From Hyphomicrobiales bacterium (lineage in GTDB: Bacteria > Pseudomonadota > Alphaproteobacteria > Rhizobiales > NORP267), in NCBI GenBank assembly GCA_030688605.1, contig JAUYJB010000117.1:1-38480 (forward strand): 38,480 nucleotides of DNA. The letters run 5' to 3'. The position numbers and the translations under genes are program-made. Under the pieces are notes generated by a model. The model saw only the letters and a list, made by a program, of their open reading frames with translations, was not told the origin of the DNA and did not search any database. The first letter of the stretch is position 1; each line of letters opens with the position of its first letter. This document shows positions 24,287-35,167 of the stretch, one piece after another.

Positions 24287-24826
24287 ATAGCCAGACGTCC
24301 CACGAGATCCGTGGCTCCGACTCGCGAGGGCCCGCGTGTCAACGAGCTGATTACTGCCGAAAAGGTTCAGCTGATCGATGAGAATGGCGAAAACAGAGGC
24401 GCCGTAGATTTGCAGGACGCGCTCGACCGGGCCGGCGAGGCGGGCCTCGATCTGGTGGAAATCTCGCCCAACGCCGAACCGCCGGTGTGCAAGATCCTCG
24501 ATTATGGCAAGTACAAGTTCCAGGCTCAGAAGAAGGCGGCCGAGGCGCGTAAGAAACAGAAGACCGTCGAGATCAAGGAAATCAAGATGCGGCCGAACAT
24601 CGATACCCACGACTACGACGTCAAGATGCGGTCGATGAAGCGGTTCTTCGAGGAGGGCGACAAGGTCAAGGTGACGCTGCGCTTCCGGGGCCGCGAGATG
24701 GCCCACCAGGAGCTCGGCCTGGCGCTGCTCCACCGGGTCCGCGAGCAGGTCGGAGAAATGGCCAAGGTGGAGGTCGAGCCGAAGCTCGAAGGCCGCCAGA
24801 TGGTCATGGTGCTGGCGCCTCGGTGA
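24287..24826 (+). CDS. infC: Translation initiation factor IF-3, apparent AUA start
   Basis: A 179-residue protein that stops 50S joining and proofreads start codons. The N-domain has [17 protein letters not shown] and [23 protein letters not shown]; the Lys-rich linker is [20 protein letters not shown]; the C-domain ends RQMVMVLAP. The only in-frame ATG/GTG near the start is GTG at 24311, which lacks a ribosome binding site. An ATA at 24287 has GAGGGAG (24272-24278) at 8 bases and adds IARRPTRS, matching the basic N-terminus of alphaproteobacterial IF-3. Non-canonical starts (AUU in E. coli) let IF-3 repress its own translation. Confidence 0.92.
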   Translation: MARRPTRSVAPTREGPRVNELITAEKVQLIDENGENRGAVDLQDALDRAGEAGLDLVEISPNAEPPVCKILDYGKYKFQAQKKAAEARKKQKTVEIKEIKMRPNIDTHDYDVKMRSMKRFFEEGDKVKVTLRFRGREMAHQELGLALLHRVREQVGEMAKVEVEPKLEGRQMVMVLAPR

Positions 24827-24902
24827 GGTGCATTGTCGCACTTGAATTCCGCCCGCCAACGGCCATGTTGATGGACCGCCGTCCCAGAGAATCGTTATCT
24901 CG

Positions 24903-25520
24903 ATGAGTACCCTGACCCTGCGCGCGGTTCAGATCCGCCGCAAGCAGTTGCTTGCCGGACTGGTCGCGATCATCGCCGTCGCCGTCCTGTTCATCCGCTC
25001 CTACTGGATCGAAGCCGGCGCGGTGCACGAGGCGATCGAGGATACCGGCCTTTTCCTGATCCTTTTCTGCATTCTCGGCCGGGCCTGGTCGACGCTCTAT
25101 ATCGGCGGGCGCAAGATCAACGAGCTTGTGCGCGAAGGACCCTATTCGATCGTCCGCAACCCGCTCTATCTGTTCTCCTTTATCGGCATTGTCGGCATTG
25201 GCGCGGGCGCCGGCAGCGTCGTGATGGGGCTGATTCTGTTTGCCATCTCCTATGTCGTTTTCCGCTGGGTGGTGGCCCACGAGGAGGCGTTCCTGGCGCA
25301 GAAGTACGAAGAGGACTATGCGCGCTATCTGCGCGAGGTGCCCCGGTTCATCCCCGATTTCCGCCGCTGGCACGACATCAAGAATATCACCGTGACGCCG
25401 CGGCTGGTGGTGCGCGCCACGCTCGAGGCGAGCCTGTTCTTCCTCGCCTATCCGGTCTTCGAAGCGATTGAATGGCTGCAGTCGCTAGGTGTGTTCGCGA
25501 CTCCGATCATCCTGCCGTAA
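24903..25520 (+). CDS. Isoprenylcysteine carboxyl methyltransferase-like membrane protein
   Basis: A 205-residue integral membrane protein with about four hydrophobic helices. LVREGPYSIVRNPLYLFSFIG is the GPY-x-x-(V/I)RNP-x-Y motif of the ICMT/PEMT methyltransferase fold, and EEAFLAQKYEEDYARYLREVPRFIP contains the second conserved SAM-binding Glu and the EYxxYxxxVPRxxP end. Bacterial members act on unknown lipid or small-molecule acceptors. It lies 76 bases after infC and ends 6 bases from the convergent exported-protein gene. Confidence 0.85.
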   Translation: MSTLTLRAVQIRRKQLLAGLVAIIAVAVLFIRSYWIEAGAVHEAIEDTGLFLILFCILGRAWSTLYIGGRKINELVREGPYSIVRNPLYLFSFIGIVGIGAGAGSVVMGLILFAISYVVFRWVVAHEEAFLAQKYEEDYARYLREVPRFIPDFRRWHDIKNITVTPRLVVRATLEASLFFLAYPVFEAIEWLQSLGVFATPIILP

Positions 25521-25526
25521 GGGCGT

Positions 25527-26060
25527 CTAAAGGTCGTAGGCGTTGCCGTCGACCAGGGTCATCTCGCCGTTAGCGCCGTTGCCAGAGACGCGCTCCATGG
25601 TCAGCGCGTTGCCGTGGCGAAACACCTTGAAACAGCCCCATTCGCCGCCTGCCCAGCTGTTTTCCCATTTGCGGCAATAGGCGCCGTTCGGCTCGACCCT
25701 CCAATTGCCGGTGCCCGTTTCCGTCGTCTCGCCGTTCCAAGTCTTCCCCTTCAGCGCGCCGTCTGTCTGATGCAGGGCCGCGAACTGGAAATTGCCGTCG
25801 CCGGCATACATGCTGTTGCCGGTCAACAACGACGTGACCTCGGCGGCGGAGAGCGCGGCGGCAGGCGGGCTGCTGGCGGTCTGCGGCGGTGGACTGGCGG
25901 TTGCGGCAGCGCGCGCCTTCTGTTTCGGATCGGCCTTCGGCTTGGCCTTCGCCTTGGTGTCGAGCTGCGCCTCGAGCCCCTCCGTGTCCGAGAACCATGT
26001 GCATCCGATGGGACCGATCGCCAAGAAAGTCAAAACAAGAACTAACGCATGAACTCTCAT
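25527..26060 (-). CDS. Exported protein of unknown function, DUF995-like
   Basis: A 177-residue protein with an N-terminal hydrophobic segment ending LAIGPIGCTW, where the Cys could be a lipidation site although the -3 residue is Pro (weak lipobox). A Lys/Ala/Pro-rich low-complexity linker (about residues 30-70) is followed by a compact domain with SLLTGNSMYAGDGN, TGNWRVEPNGAYCRKW and GEWGCFKVFRHG. The W-x-x-x-x-x-G-x-x-C-x-x-W pattern resembles DUF995-type envelope proteins. The ATG at 26060 is close to GAGGA. Convergent with the methyltransferase-like gene, divergent from rpmI. Confidence 0.75.
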   Translation of the reverse strand: MRVHALVLVLTFLAIGPIGCTWFSDTEGLEAQLDTKAKAKPKADPKQKARAAATASPPPQTASSPPAAALSAAEVTSLLTGNSMYAGDGNFQFAALHQTDGALKGKTWNGETTETGTGNWRVEPNGAYCRKWENSWAGGEWGCFKVFRHGNALTMERVSGNGANGEMTLVDGNAYDL

Positions 26061-26165
26061 TCCTCGCCCCTTTGTCTTCCCCTTCCGCACGCGCCCGCTA
26101 AACGGGCTTGAAAGCCGTCACGCGCCGGGCCACGGTATGCTTCACGCCGAGCGGCGGTGCGGCTC

Positions 26166-26194
26166 TTGTGTTTCGCCGCGCCCGCGCCTATAAC
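26166..26194 (+). promoter_or_regulatory. Promoter of the rpmI-rplT(-pheST) operon
   Basis: TTGTGT (26166-26171), 17 bases, TATAAC (26189-26194). The -10 matches five of six. The leader would be about 145 bases, long enough for L20-type autogenous control, but I do not see a fold that proves it. Confidence 0.5.
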
Positions 26195-26346
26195 CGCGCC
26201 GCCGACGAGCCGACCGGCCTTCAACGCGAGGTTCCACTGCGCCAAGCGCACCCCTGGCATCGACGGGCATGCCGTGGCGGCTCGAAATGCTCTCGGACGC
26301 AAGGTTGATCCGCGCGACCGACCAGGACTGCAAGGAGTAGAGCAAA

Positions 26347-26541
26347 ATGCCCAAATTGAAAAGCAAGAGCGGAGCGAAAAAGCGGTTCCGCCTGACCGCG
26401 ACCGGCAAGGTGAGGGCCAATCAGGCAGGCAAGCAGCACGGCATGATCAAACGCACCAACAAGCAGATCCGCAACCAGCGCGGCACGACGATCCTGTCGC
26501 CGCAGGATGCGAAGATCATCCGGCAGTTTCTCAACGGCTGA
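26347..26541 (+). CDS. rpmI: 50S ribosomal protein L35
   Basis: A 64-residue basic protein of the large subunit: [20 protein letters not shown] is the L35 N-terminus, and [12 protein letters not shown] and DAKIIRQFL complete the family pattern. AAGGAG lies 8 bases upstream of the ATG. First gene of the L35-L20 pair, 47 bases before rplT. Confidence 0.98.
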   Translation: MPKLKSKSGAKKRFRLTATGKVRANQAGKQHGMIKRTNKQIRNQRGTTILSPQDAKIIRQFLNG

Positions 26542-26588
26542 GGGCCGGGACGAAGCTGTGCGCGCATCCTTTCTGACGGAGAATCGCC

Positions 26589-26945
26589 ATGTCACGCGTC
26601 AAACGGGGCGTCACCGCCCACGCTCGCCACAAAAAGGTCCTGGGCAAGGCCAAGGGCTATTACGGCCGGCGCAAGAACACCATCCGCGTCGCCAAGCAGG
26701 CGGTCGAGAAGGCCGGCCAATACGCCTACCGCGACCGGCGCAACCGCAAGCGCAATTTTCGCGCCCTGTGGATCCAGCGCATCAACGCCGCCGCCCGGCA
26801 GAACGGCTTGACCTATGGCCGATTTATCAACGGCCTCGGCAAGGCGGGCATCGAGATCGACCGCAAGGTGTTGGCCGATCTCGCGGTCCGGGAGCCGGAG
26901 GCGTTCAGCGCCCTGGCGGACAAGGCCCAGGCCGCGCTTAGCTGA
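26589..26945 (+). CDS. rplT: 50S ribosomal protein L20
   Basis: A 118-residue early-assembly 23S rRNA-binding protein. [19 protein letters not shown] and [20 protein letters not shown] are the disordered basic N-terminus; [20 protein letters not shown] is the globular domain. CGGAG is upstream of the ATG. L20 in other bacteria represses its own operon. The 128 bases before pheS are GC-rich and may hold structure, but nothing specific is recognised. Confidence 0.98.
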   Translation: MSRVKRGVTAHARHKKVLGKAKGYYGRRKNTIRVAKQAVEKAGQYAYRDRRNRKRNFRALWIQRINAAARQNGLTYGRFINGLGKAGIEIDRKVLADLAVREPEAFSALADKAQAALS

Positions 26946-27073
26946 TCCGCCGGCTCCCCCGTCTCGCCGAGGCCCGCCGGTGGCGCCGCTCACCGCGGCG
27001 TCCCGGCCGCGCGTGGCGTCCGTCCCGTCGGGGCGGCAAGTGGGAAGAGGAGTCCTAAGATCGCGAGGCCATA

Positions 27074-28156
27074 ATGGCTGATCTGCAACAACTGGAAAGC
27101 AAAACGCTCGCCGCCATCGACAAGGCCGGCGACGAAGCGGCGCTGGAGACGGTGCGCGTCGCCGTGCTCGGCAAGAAGGGCAGTCTGAGCGAACTGCTCA
27201 AGGGGCTCGGTTCCATGAGCGCGAAGGAGCGCGCGGTCATGGGCCCGACGCTCAACACCCTGCGCGACCGCTTCAACGAGGCGATCCAGGAACGACGCGC
27301 GGTGCTGCGCAGACATGCCCTCGATGCGCAGCTTGCCACCGAGCGCGTCGATGTCAGCCTGCCGGTGCGGCCGGGCCCGCTTGCCGAAGGGCGCATCCAC
27401 CCGGTGAGCCAAGTGGTCGACGAGGTAACCGCCATCTGCGCCGATCTCGGCTTCTCCATCGCCGAGGGGCCGGATATCGAGACCGACTATTACAACTTCA
27501 CCGCGCTCAACATTCCGCCCGAGCACCCGGCCCGGCAGATGCACGACACCTTCTATTTCCACGAGAAGGAGGATGGCAGCCGGCTGCTCTTGAGGACCCA
27601 TACGAGTCCGGTGCAGATCCGTACCATGGAGAAGGTCGCACCGCCGATCCGCATCGTCGTGCCCGGACGCACCTATCGCTGCGATTCCGACCAGACCCAT
27701 ACCCCGATGTTCCACCAGCTCGAGGGTCTGGTCATCGATACCGAGACCCATCTGGGCCACCTTAAATGGGTGCTGCAGGAATTCTGCCGCGCCTTCTTCG
27801 AGGTCGAGGAGGTGCGGATGCGCTTCCGCCCCAGCCACTTCCCCTTCACCGAGCCGTCGATGGAGGTCGACATCGCCTGCACCCATGTCGGCAAGGAAGT
27901 GCGCTTCGGCGAGGGCGATGAGTGGATGGAGATCCTGGGCTGCGGCATGGTCCACCCCAATGTACTGCGCTATGTGGGTCTTGACCCGGACGTCTATCAG
28001 GGCTTCGCCTGGGGCATGGGGCTCGACCGGATGGCGATGCTGAAATACGGCATGCCGGACCTGCGCGCCTTCTTCGACGCCGATGTGCGCTGGATCAGGC
28101 ATTACGGCTTCCGGCCGCTCGACCTGCCGACCCTGTTCGGGGGGCTGTCGGCATGA
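27074..28156 (+). CDS. pheS: Phenylalanyl-tRNA synthetase alpha subunit
   Basis: A 360-residue class II synthetase subunit that carries the catalytic site for charging tRNA-Phe as an alpha2-beta2 enzyme. The N-terminal coiled coil (about 1-85) is followed by the class II core: motif 1 in [17 protein letters not shown], motif 2 in [20 protein letters not shown], and motif 3 in [18 protein letters not shown] lies 5 bases upstream of the ATG. Stop overlaps the pheT start (ATGA). Confidence 0.98.
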   Translation: MADLQQLESKTLAAIDKAGDEAALETVRVAVLGKKGSLSELLKGLGSMSAKERAVMGPTLNTLRDRFNEAIQERRAVLRRHALDAQLATERVDVSLPVRPGPLAEGRIHPVSQVVDEVTAICADLGFSIAEGPDIETDYYNFTALNIPPEHPARQMHDTFYFHEKEDGSRLLLRTHTSPVQIRTMEKVAPPIRIVVPGRTYRCDSDQTHTPMFHQLEGLVIDTETHLGHLKWVLQEFCRAFFEVEEVRMRFRPSHFPFTEPSMEVDIACTHVGKEVRFGEGDEWMEILGCGMVHPNVLRYVGLDPDVYQGFAWGMGLDRMAMLKYGMPDLRAFFDADVRWIRHYGFRPLDLPTLFGGLSA

Positions 28157-30560
28157 AGTTCACGCTCTCTTGGCTGAAGGATCATCTCGACACCGAGACG
28201 AGCTTGGCCCAGATCGTCGACAAGCTCACCATGATCGGGCTCGAGGTCGAGGAGGTCGACGACCCTTCGGAGAAATTCGCGCCCTTCACGGTCGCCTCGG
28301 TCGTCAGCGCCGAGCAGCACCCCAACGCCGACCGGCTCAAGGTCTGCTTGGTCGATGCCGGCAAGGGGCTGGTGCAGGTCGTCTGCGGGGCGCCCAATGC
28401 GCGCGCCGGCATGAAGGGCGTGTTCGCGCCAGTCGGCACGGTGCTTCCCGGTACCGGGCTTGAGCTGACGGCCGCCGCCATCCGCGGGGTCGAATCGAAC
28501 GGCATGCTGTGTTCGGAACGCGAAATGGGACTTTCCGACGAGCATACCGGCATCATTGAGATCGACGCCGAGGCCGAGATCGGCACGCCGTTCGCCAAGG
28601 TGCTGGGCCTCGACGATCCGGTCATCGACATCGCCATCACGCCGAACCGGCCCGACTGTCTCGGCGTCCATGGCGTCGCCCGCGATCTTGCCGCGGCCGG
28701 CCTCGGCACGCTCAAAGAGGCGCCGATCCCGCCGGTCAAGGGCGCCTATCCCTGTCCGACGAAGGTGAGGCTCGAATTCGGCGACACCGAACCGCTCTGC
28801 CCGGCCTTCGCGTTGCGCCTGGTGCGCGGCGTCAACAACGGCCCGAGCCCGGATTGGATGCAGCACCGGCTGCACGCCATCGGCCTAAGGCCGATCAACG
28901 CGCTCGTCGACATCACCAATTACGTTACTTACGACCGCGGAAGGCCGCTGCACGTCTTCGATTTCGCCAAGGTCAAGGGCGATCTGACCGTGCGCCGCGC
29001 CAAAAAGGGCGAGAGCCTGCTGGCGCTCGACGGGCGCACTTACACGTTCGACCCTTCCATGTGCGTCATCGCCGACGAGACGGGCGTCGAGTCGCTTTCC
29101 GGCATCATGGGCGGCGCGCATTCAGGCTGCACCGCCGAGACCACAGACGTGCTCATCGAATCGGCCTTGTGGGTGCCGGACAATATCGCCGAGACCGGCC
29201 GCAAGCTCTCAATCCAGTCGGATGCCCGCTACCGCTTCGAGCGCGGCGTCGACCCGGCCTTCAACGTGCCCGGCCTCGAGCTTGCCACCCGCATGGTGCT
29301 CGAGCTCACCGGCGGCGAACCGAGCGAGGTCGTCCTTGCCGGCAAGATCCCCGACGAAAAACGCAGCGTGACGTTCGATCCCGGCCATGTGAAGCGCCTC
29401 GGCGGCCTGACGCTGCCGGCCGCCAAGACCAAGGCTATCTTAGAGAGCCTCGGCTTTCGCGTCTCGGGCGCCAAGGCGCACAAGGTCACGGTGCCGAGCT
29501 GGCGGCCCGACGTGCAGGGCGCGGCCGACCTCGTCGAGGAGGTCGTGCGCATCTTCGGCATCGACAAGGTGCCGGCCGCGCCGATGACGCGGCCGCACGG
29601 CGTCGCCACGCCGGTGCTGACGCTGGAACAGAACCGCCGCCGCCATGTGCGCCGGGCGCTAGCCGGCCGCGGTATGCTGGAAGCCGTGAGGTGGTCGTTT
29701 GTCGCCGCAAACCACGCGAAAAGCTTCGGCGGCGGGGCTCGCGACTTGGCACTCGCCAACCCGATCTCGCCCGACTTGGCGGCGATGCGCCCCAGCCTGC
29801 TGCCCGGCCTGATCATGGCCGCCCAGCGCAACGCCGACCGCGGCAGCGACGATGTGGCGCTGTTCGAGGTCGGGCCGGCCTATGCCGGCGACCGGCCGGA
29901 GGACCAGTTCATGGTCGCCAGCGGCATCCGCCGCGGCTCGGCCCGTATGGCCGGCTCAGGCCGCCACTGGGCGGAGAGATTCCGGCCCGTCGACGTATTC
30001 GATGCAAAGGCAGACGCGCTGGCCGCGCTTGCCGCCGCCGGTGCCCCGGTCGACAGCCTGCAGGTCTCGGACGCGGCGCCCGACTGGTATCACCCCGGCC
30101 GCTCCGGCCTCTTGCAACTTGGGCTCAAGACCGTTCTCGCCCATTTCGGCGAGCTGCACCCCGGCGTGCTCCAGGTGCTCGACGCCAGCGGGCCGGTCGT
30201 CGGCTTCGAAATCTTCCTTGAAGCCATCCCCGCGCCGCGCGCCCGCGCCACCCGAACGCGGCCGCCACTCGACATCTCCGATTTGCATCCGGTGCGCCGC
30301 GACTTCGCCTTCGTGGTCGACGAGGGTGTTCGGGCGGCAGACCTTCTGCGCGCCGCCAGGAGCGCCGACAAGGCGCTGATCGCCGAGGTCAATCTCTTCG
30401 ACGTCTTCACCGGAGAGGCCATCGGCGAGGGCAAGAAGTCGCTGGCCATCGAGGTCACGCTTCAGCCGCGCGAAAAGACGCTGACGGACGAGGAAATCGA
30501 GGCGGTGGCGCGGAAGATCGTCGCCCAGGTCAACAAGGCGACCGGCGGCGTGCTGCGGAC

Positions 30561-30564
<4 letters not shown>
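28153..30564 (+). CDS. pheT: Phenylalanyl-tRNA synthetase beta subunit
   Basis: An 803-residue subunit with the usual order: EMAP-type tRNA-binding domain (residues about 39-150, [20 protein letters not shown]), B3/B4 editing domain (about 205-390, [13 protein letters not shown]), B5 domain (about 395-470), core, and C-terminal anticodon-binding FDX-ACB domain (about 710-803, [18 protein letters not shown]). Translationally coupled to pheS by a 4-base overlap. Its TAA stop overlaps that of the convergent argG. Confidence 0.98.
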
Positions 30565-31778
<1,214 letters not shown>

Positions 31779-31846
31779 CGGTCGAGACCTCATCTGGGGA
31801 GCCGGCGCGGGGCGGTGACGCCCGCGCCGGTCGCGAATTCGCGCGC

Positions 31847-31874
31847 ACTATAGGCGAAGGCGCCGGGGCGACAA
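31847..31874 (-). promoter_or_regulatory. Probable argG promoter
   Basis: On the minus strand TTGTCG (31874-31869), 16 bases, TATAGT (31852-31847). The leader is about 60 bases and begins near a perfect GCGAATTCGC palindrome (31832-31841), which could be an operator, though no regulator is known for it. Confidence 0.4.
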
Positions 31875-31960
31875 GCCTCTCGACGCATCGGGCACAAGAA
31901 CCGGCTGGCGGCGGCGCCGTTTCAGGTTTACGAGAGGGTCTAATCAAACGGGGAAGCGCC

Positions 31961-32605
31961 ATGGATTTCGTCCAGAGCCCTTCGGTGCTGGCGGCGTTCA
32001 CGCTCGCCAGCCTAGTGCTGACCATCACGCCGGGCCCGGACATGGTTCTGTTCCTGGGCAAGACGCTGGCGCAAGGCAGGCGCGCCGGGCTGATGGCGAT
32101 GCTGGGCGCGTTTTCAGGCAGCGTGGTGCACACGCTTCTCGCCGCCTTCGGCCTGTCGGCCCTGGTGATGAATTCGGCCACCGCCTTCGGCATCCTCAAG
32201 ATCGTCGGCGCACTTTACCTGTTGTGGCTGGCGGTCGACGCCATCCGCCACGGCTCGGCGCTCAATCTGGACCGGCTGCGGCTGCGGCCGGAAACTGGCG
32301 CGCAGGTCTATCTCAAGGGGGTCGGCGTCAATCTGACCAACCCGAAGATCGTGCTGTTCTTCGTCACCTTCCTGCCGCAGTTCGTCTCGGCCGGCGACCC
32401 GAGCGCGCCTGAGAAGCTGTTCTTCCTCGGCCTCTATTTCATGGCTCTGGCGTTTCCGCTCTGTGCCCTGATGATCTTGACGGCCGACCGGATCGCGGCT
32501 TTCGCGAAACGCTCGCCGCGCGCGGTCCGCGTCGTCGACTGGCTGTTCGCCAGCGTGTTCGCCGCGTTTGCGGCAAGGCTGCTACTGGAGCCGGGGCGCG
32601 GATGA
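31961..32605 (+). CDS. LysE/RhtB family amino-acid exporter
   Basis: A 214-residue inner-membrane protein with six hydrophobic helices. LVLTITPGPDMVLFLGKTLAQG is the family signature TPGPxM near the N-terminus, and GVGVNLTNPKIVLFFVTFLPQFV is the second signature (NxxNPKxxLFF). Relatives export threonine, homoserine, lysine and related amino acids. GGGGA lies before the ATG. It overlaps the threonine synthase start by 4 bases, so threonine or homoserine is an attractive substrate (inference). Confidence 0.93.
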   Translation: MDFVQSPSVLAAFTLASLVLTITPGPDMVLFLGKTLAQGRRAGLMAMLGAFSGSVVHTLLAAFGLSALVMNSATAFGILKIVGALYLLWLAVDAIRHGSALNLDRLRLRPETGAQVYLKGVGVNLTNPKIVLFFVTFLPQFVSAGDPSAPEKLFFLGLYFMALAFPLCALMILTADRIAAFAKRSPRAVRVVDWLFASVFAAFAARLLLEPGRG

Positions 32606-33813
32606 GTGCATCCTTCCTCACCCATCTCGAATGCGCGGCCACCGGCGAGCGGCATGAAGCGGACGAACTCCATAATCTGTCCCGCGCGGGCAAGCCGCTG
32701 CTGGTGCGCTACGACCTTGCTGCCGTCAAGGAGGCGGTGCGTCGCGAGGATCTTTGCGCGCGCCCGCAGGACCTGTGGCGCTACCGCGAGCTTTTGCCGG
32801 TGCGCGATGCAGCGCACATCGTTTCGCTCGGCGAGGTGATGACGCCGCTGATCGGCCTCGGCAAGCTTGTGCCGAAAGGGGCTGAGCTTCTGGTCAAGGA
32901 CGAGGGCCGGCTTCCGACCGGCTCCTTCAAGGCGCGCGGGCTGGCGCTGGCGGTGTCGATGGCCAAGGCGCTCGGTGTTAGGCGCGCGGCGATGCCGACC
33001 AACGGCAATGCGGGCGCCGCGCTCGCCGCCTACGGAACGCGGGCCGGCATCGAGACCTTCGTCTTTTGTCCCGCCGACACGCCGGAGGTGAACGTCTCCG
33101 AGATCGCGCTGCAGGGGGCCAAGGTGTGGCGCGTCAACGGCCTCATCAACGATTGCGGCCGGATTGTCGCCGCCGGCAAGGATCGGATGGGCTGGTTCGA
33201 CATGTCGACCCTGAAGGAGCCCTACCGCATCGAGGGCAAGAAGACGATGGGGATCGAGCTTGCCGAACAGCTCGGCTGGCAGGTGCCCGACGTCATCTTC
33301 TATCCGACCGGCGGCGGTACCGGCCTCATCGGCATGTGGAAGGCGTTCGCCGAGCTTGAGGCGATTGGCTGGCTCGGCGCAAAAAAGCCGCGCATGGTGG
33401 CGGTGCAGGCCGCCGGCTGCGCGCCCATCGTCAAGGCCTATGAGGCCGGCGCAGACCATGCCGAACCGTGGCCCGATGCATACACCGTGGCGTCCGGCAT
33501 CCGCGTGCCGGCCGCGATCGGCGACTTCCTCATTCTGAAAGCGGTGCGCGAATCGAACGGTTTCGCCATCGCGGTCGAGGACGAGGCAATCGAGGCTGCC
33601 CGCGCCGAGGTGGCGGGGAAGGAAGGCCTTCTCCTGTGCCCGGAGGGGGCCGCCACCTATGCGGCCTGGAAGAAGGCGCTCGCCGAGGGCCGGGTTGTGA
33701 CCGGCGACCGGGCTGTCTTGTTCAATTGCGGCTCCGGCTTGAAATATCCCATGCCCGAGGTCACATCGAGCCTCGACGTCACTAAGCCCTTCGATGCCGC
33801 GGCCCTTGCCTGA
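32602..33813 (+). CDS. thrC: Threonine synthase, PLP-dependent
   Basis: A 403-residue fold type II PLP enzyme that turns O-phosphohomoserine into threonine. The PLP lysine is in RLPTGSFKARGLALAVS (about residue 110); VKDEGRLPTGS, PTNGNAGAALAAYG (phosphate-cup loop) and FYPTGGGTGLIGMWKAF (PLP phosphate loop GGGTG) are visible. The family member here is the shorter type of about 400 residues. Related enzymes such as cysteate synthase or diaminopropionate-type lyases are alternatives. Coupled by ATGA overlap to the exporter gene. Confidence 0.85.
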   Translation: MSASFLTHLECAATGERHEADELHNLSRAGKPLLVRYDLAAVKEAVRREDLCARPQDLWRYRELLPVRDAAHIVSLGEVMTPLIGLGKLVPKGAELLVKDEGRLPTGSFKARGLALAVSMAKALGVRRAAMPTNGNAGAALAAYGTRAGIETFVFCPADTPEVNVSEIALQGAKVWRVNGLINDCGRIVAAGKDRMGWFDMSTLKEPYRIEGKKTMGIELAEQLGWQVPDVIFYPTGGGTGLIGMWKAFAELEAIGWLGAKKPRMVAVQAAGCAPIVKAYEAGADHAEPWPDAYTVASGIRVPAAIGDFLILKAVRESNGFAIAVEDEAIEAARAEVAGKEGLLLCPEGAATYAAWKKALAEGRVVTGDRAVLFNCGSGLKYPMPEVTSSLDVTKPFDAAALA

Positions 33814-33898
33814 GGCGCCATCTGAATGGTCGCGGCATCGGGCTTCAACAGCTATGATCGCATTTGAGATACGAGAGTCTTGAATGGCGAGGCACACC

Positions 33899-34558
33899 AT
33901 GTTCTTCAGCTCAAAGCCCCTGGAAGTCCCGCGCCCGGACGACGCGCTGCCCGGACGCGAACAGCCGATCCCCACCGCCGAGCGCCACCATGTCAACGGC
34001 GCGCCGCTGAAAGGCCCCTATCCCGAGGGCCACGAGAAGGCGCTGTTCGGGCTCGGCTGCTTCTGGGGCGCGGAAAAGCTGTTCTGGCAGCTTCCCGGCG
34101 TGTTCGTCACCGCGGTCGGCTATGCCGGCGGCCATACGCCGAACCCGACCTACAGGGAAGTCTGCTCCGGGATGACCGGCCACAACGAGGTGGTCCTTAT
34201 CGTCTTCGACCCGAAAAAGATCAGCTACGAAAAGCTCCTGAAGGCGTTCTGGGAGGGCCACGTGCCGACCCAGGGCATGCGGCAGGGCAACGATGTCGGC
34301 ACCCAGTACCGCTCCGGCATCTACGTCTATTCGGACGCCCAGCGCGAAGCGGCCCAGACGTCGCTTGCCCGCTATCAGGCGGCGCTGCGAAAGGCCGGCT
34401 ATCCGCCGATCACCACCGAGATCAAGGACGCGGGACCGTTCTATTTCGCCGAGGACTATCACCAGCAATATCTCGCCAAGAACCCCGGCGGCTATTGCGG
34501 TCTCGGCGGCACCGGCGTGGTCTGCGCGGGCAGCGAGCAAGCCACTGCCGGGTCGTGA
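33899..34558 (+). CDS. msrA: Peptide methionine (S)-S-oxide reductase MsrA
   Basis: A 219-residue repair enzyme for oxidised methionine. The catalytic Cys is in [17 protein letters not shown] (C54), with [30 protein letters not shown] and the C-terminal [13 protein letters not shown] carrying recycling cysteines. The ATG at 33899 has GAGG 6 bases upstream and begins MFFSSKPLE like rhizobial MsrA; an ATG at 33884 would add five residues. An N-terminal extension of about 45 residues precedes the core, normal for this subfamily. Confidence 0.95.
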   Translation: MFFSSKPLEVPRPDDALPGREQPIPTAERHHVNGAPLKGPYPEGHEKALFGLGCFWGAEKLFWQLPGVFVTAVGYAGGHTPNPTYREVCSGMTGHNEVVLIVFDPKKISYEKLLKAFWEGHVPTQGMRQGNDVGTQYRSGIYVYSDAQREAAQTSLARYQAALRKAGYPPITTEIKDAGPFYFAEDYHQQYLAKNPGGYCGLGGTGVVCAGSEQATAGS

Positions 34559-34561
34559 TCG

Positions 34562-35167
34562 ATGAGCGGCGACGACCGCCCGGACGTGCGCATCCGCAAC
34601 ACCCGCATTCTCTCGCAGCACTGGTCGCGCCTGTCGCTCGTCGACTTCGACCTGAAGCGCCGCGACGGCGGCTGGCAATCCATCTCCTGGGAGGTCAACG
34701 ACCACGGCGACGGGATCGCGGTGCTGCCCTTCGATCCGGCCCGGCGCACTGTTCTCCTGGTGCGCCAGTTTCGCCTTCCAGCCTATCTCAACGGCCACAA
34801 GGAGCGCTTATGGGAGGCTTGCGCCGGCCTCATCGACCCGGGCGAAACGCCGGCCGACTGCGCCCGGCGCGAGGCGCTGGAGGAGACCGGCTACGCCATC
34901 ACCGATCTTGAGCGTATCGGCGCGGTGTTCTCCTCGCCCGGCACGCTGACCGAACGCATGCATCTGTTTCTCGCCCGTTACGCGCCCGGCGGGCGGGCGC
35001 AAGACGGCGTCGTCGTCGATCATGAGAGCGAGGATATCGAGACCGTCGAAGTGCCGCTCGACAGGCTGGCGCGCATGGCCGACGACGGCAGCATCCTCGA
35101 CGCCAAGACCCTGGTCATTGTCCAGGCGCTGCGGCGGCGGAAGCCGGAACTATTTTCGTCGGTTTAG
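34562..35167 (+). CDS. Nudix hydrolase, ADP-ribose pyrophosphatase-like
   Basis: A 201-residue protein. The Nudix box is complete at residues 89-111 (GLIDPGETPADC then ARREALEETGY; GX5EX7REUXEEXGU). Upstream VLLVRQFRLPAYLNGHKERLWEACAG and downstream SSPGTLTERMHLFLARY (with the SPG(x)xxE loop) fit the NudF/GDP-mannose pyrophosphatase branch. It starts 3 bases after msrA and its last 53 bases overlap the convergent mepA gene. Confidence 0.92.
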   Translation: MSGDDRPDVRIRNTRILSQHWSRLSLVDFDLKRRDGGWQSISWEVNDHGDGIAVLPFDPARRTVLLVRQFRLPAYLNGHKERLWEACAGLIDPGETPADCARREALEETGYAITDLERIGAVFSSPGTLTERMHLFLARYAPGGRAQDGVVVDHESEDIETVEVPLDRLARMADDGSILDAKTLVIVQALRRRKPELFSSV

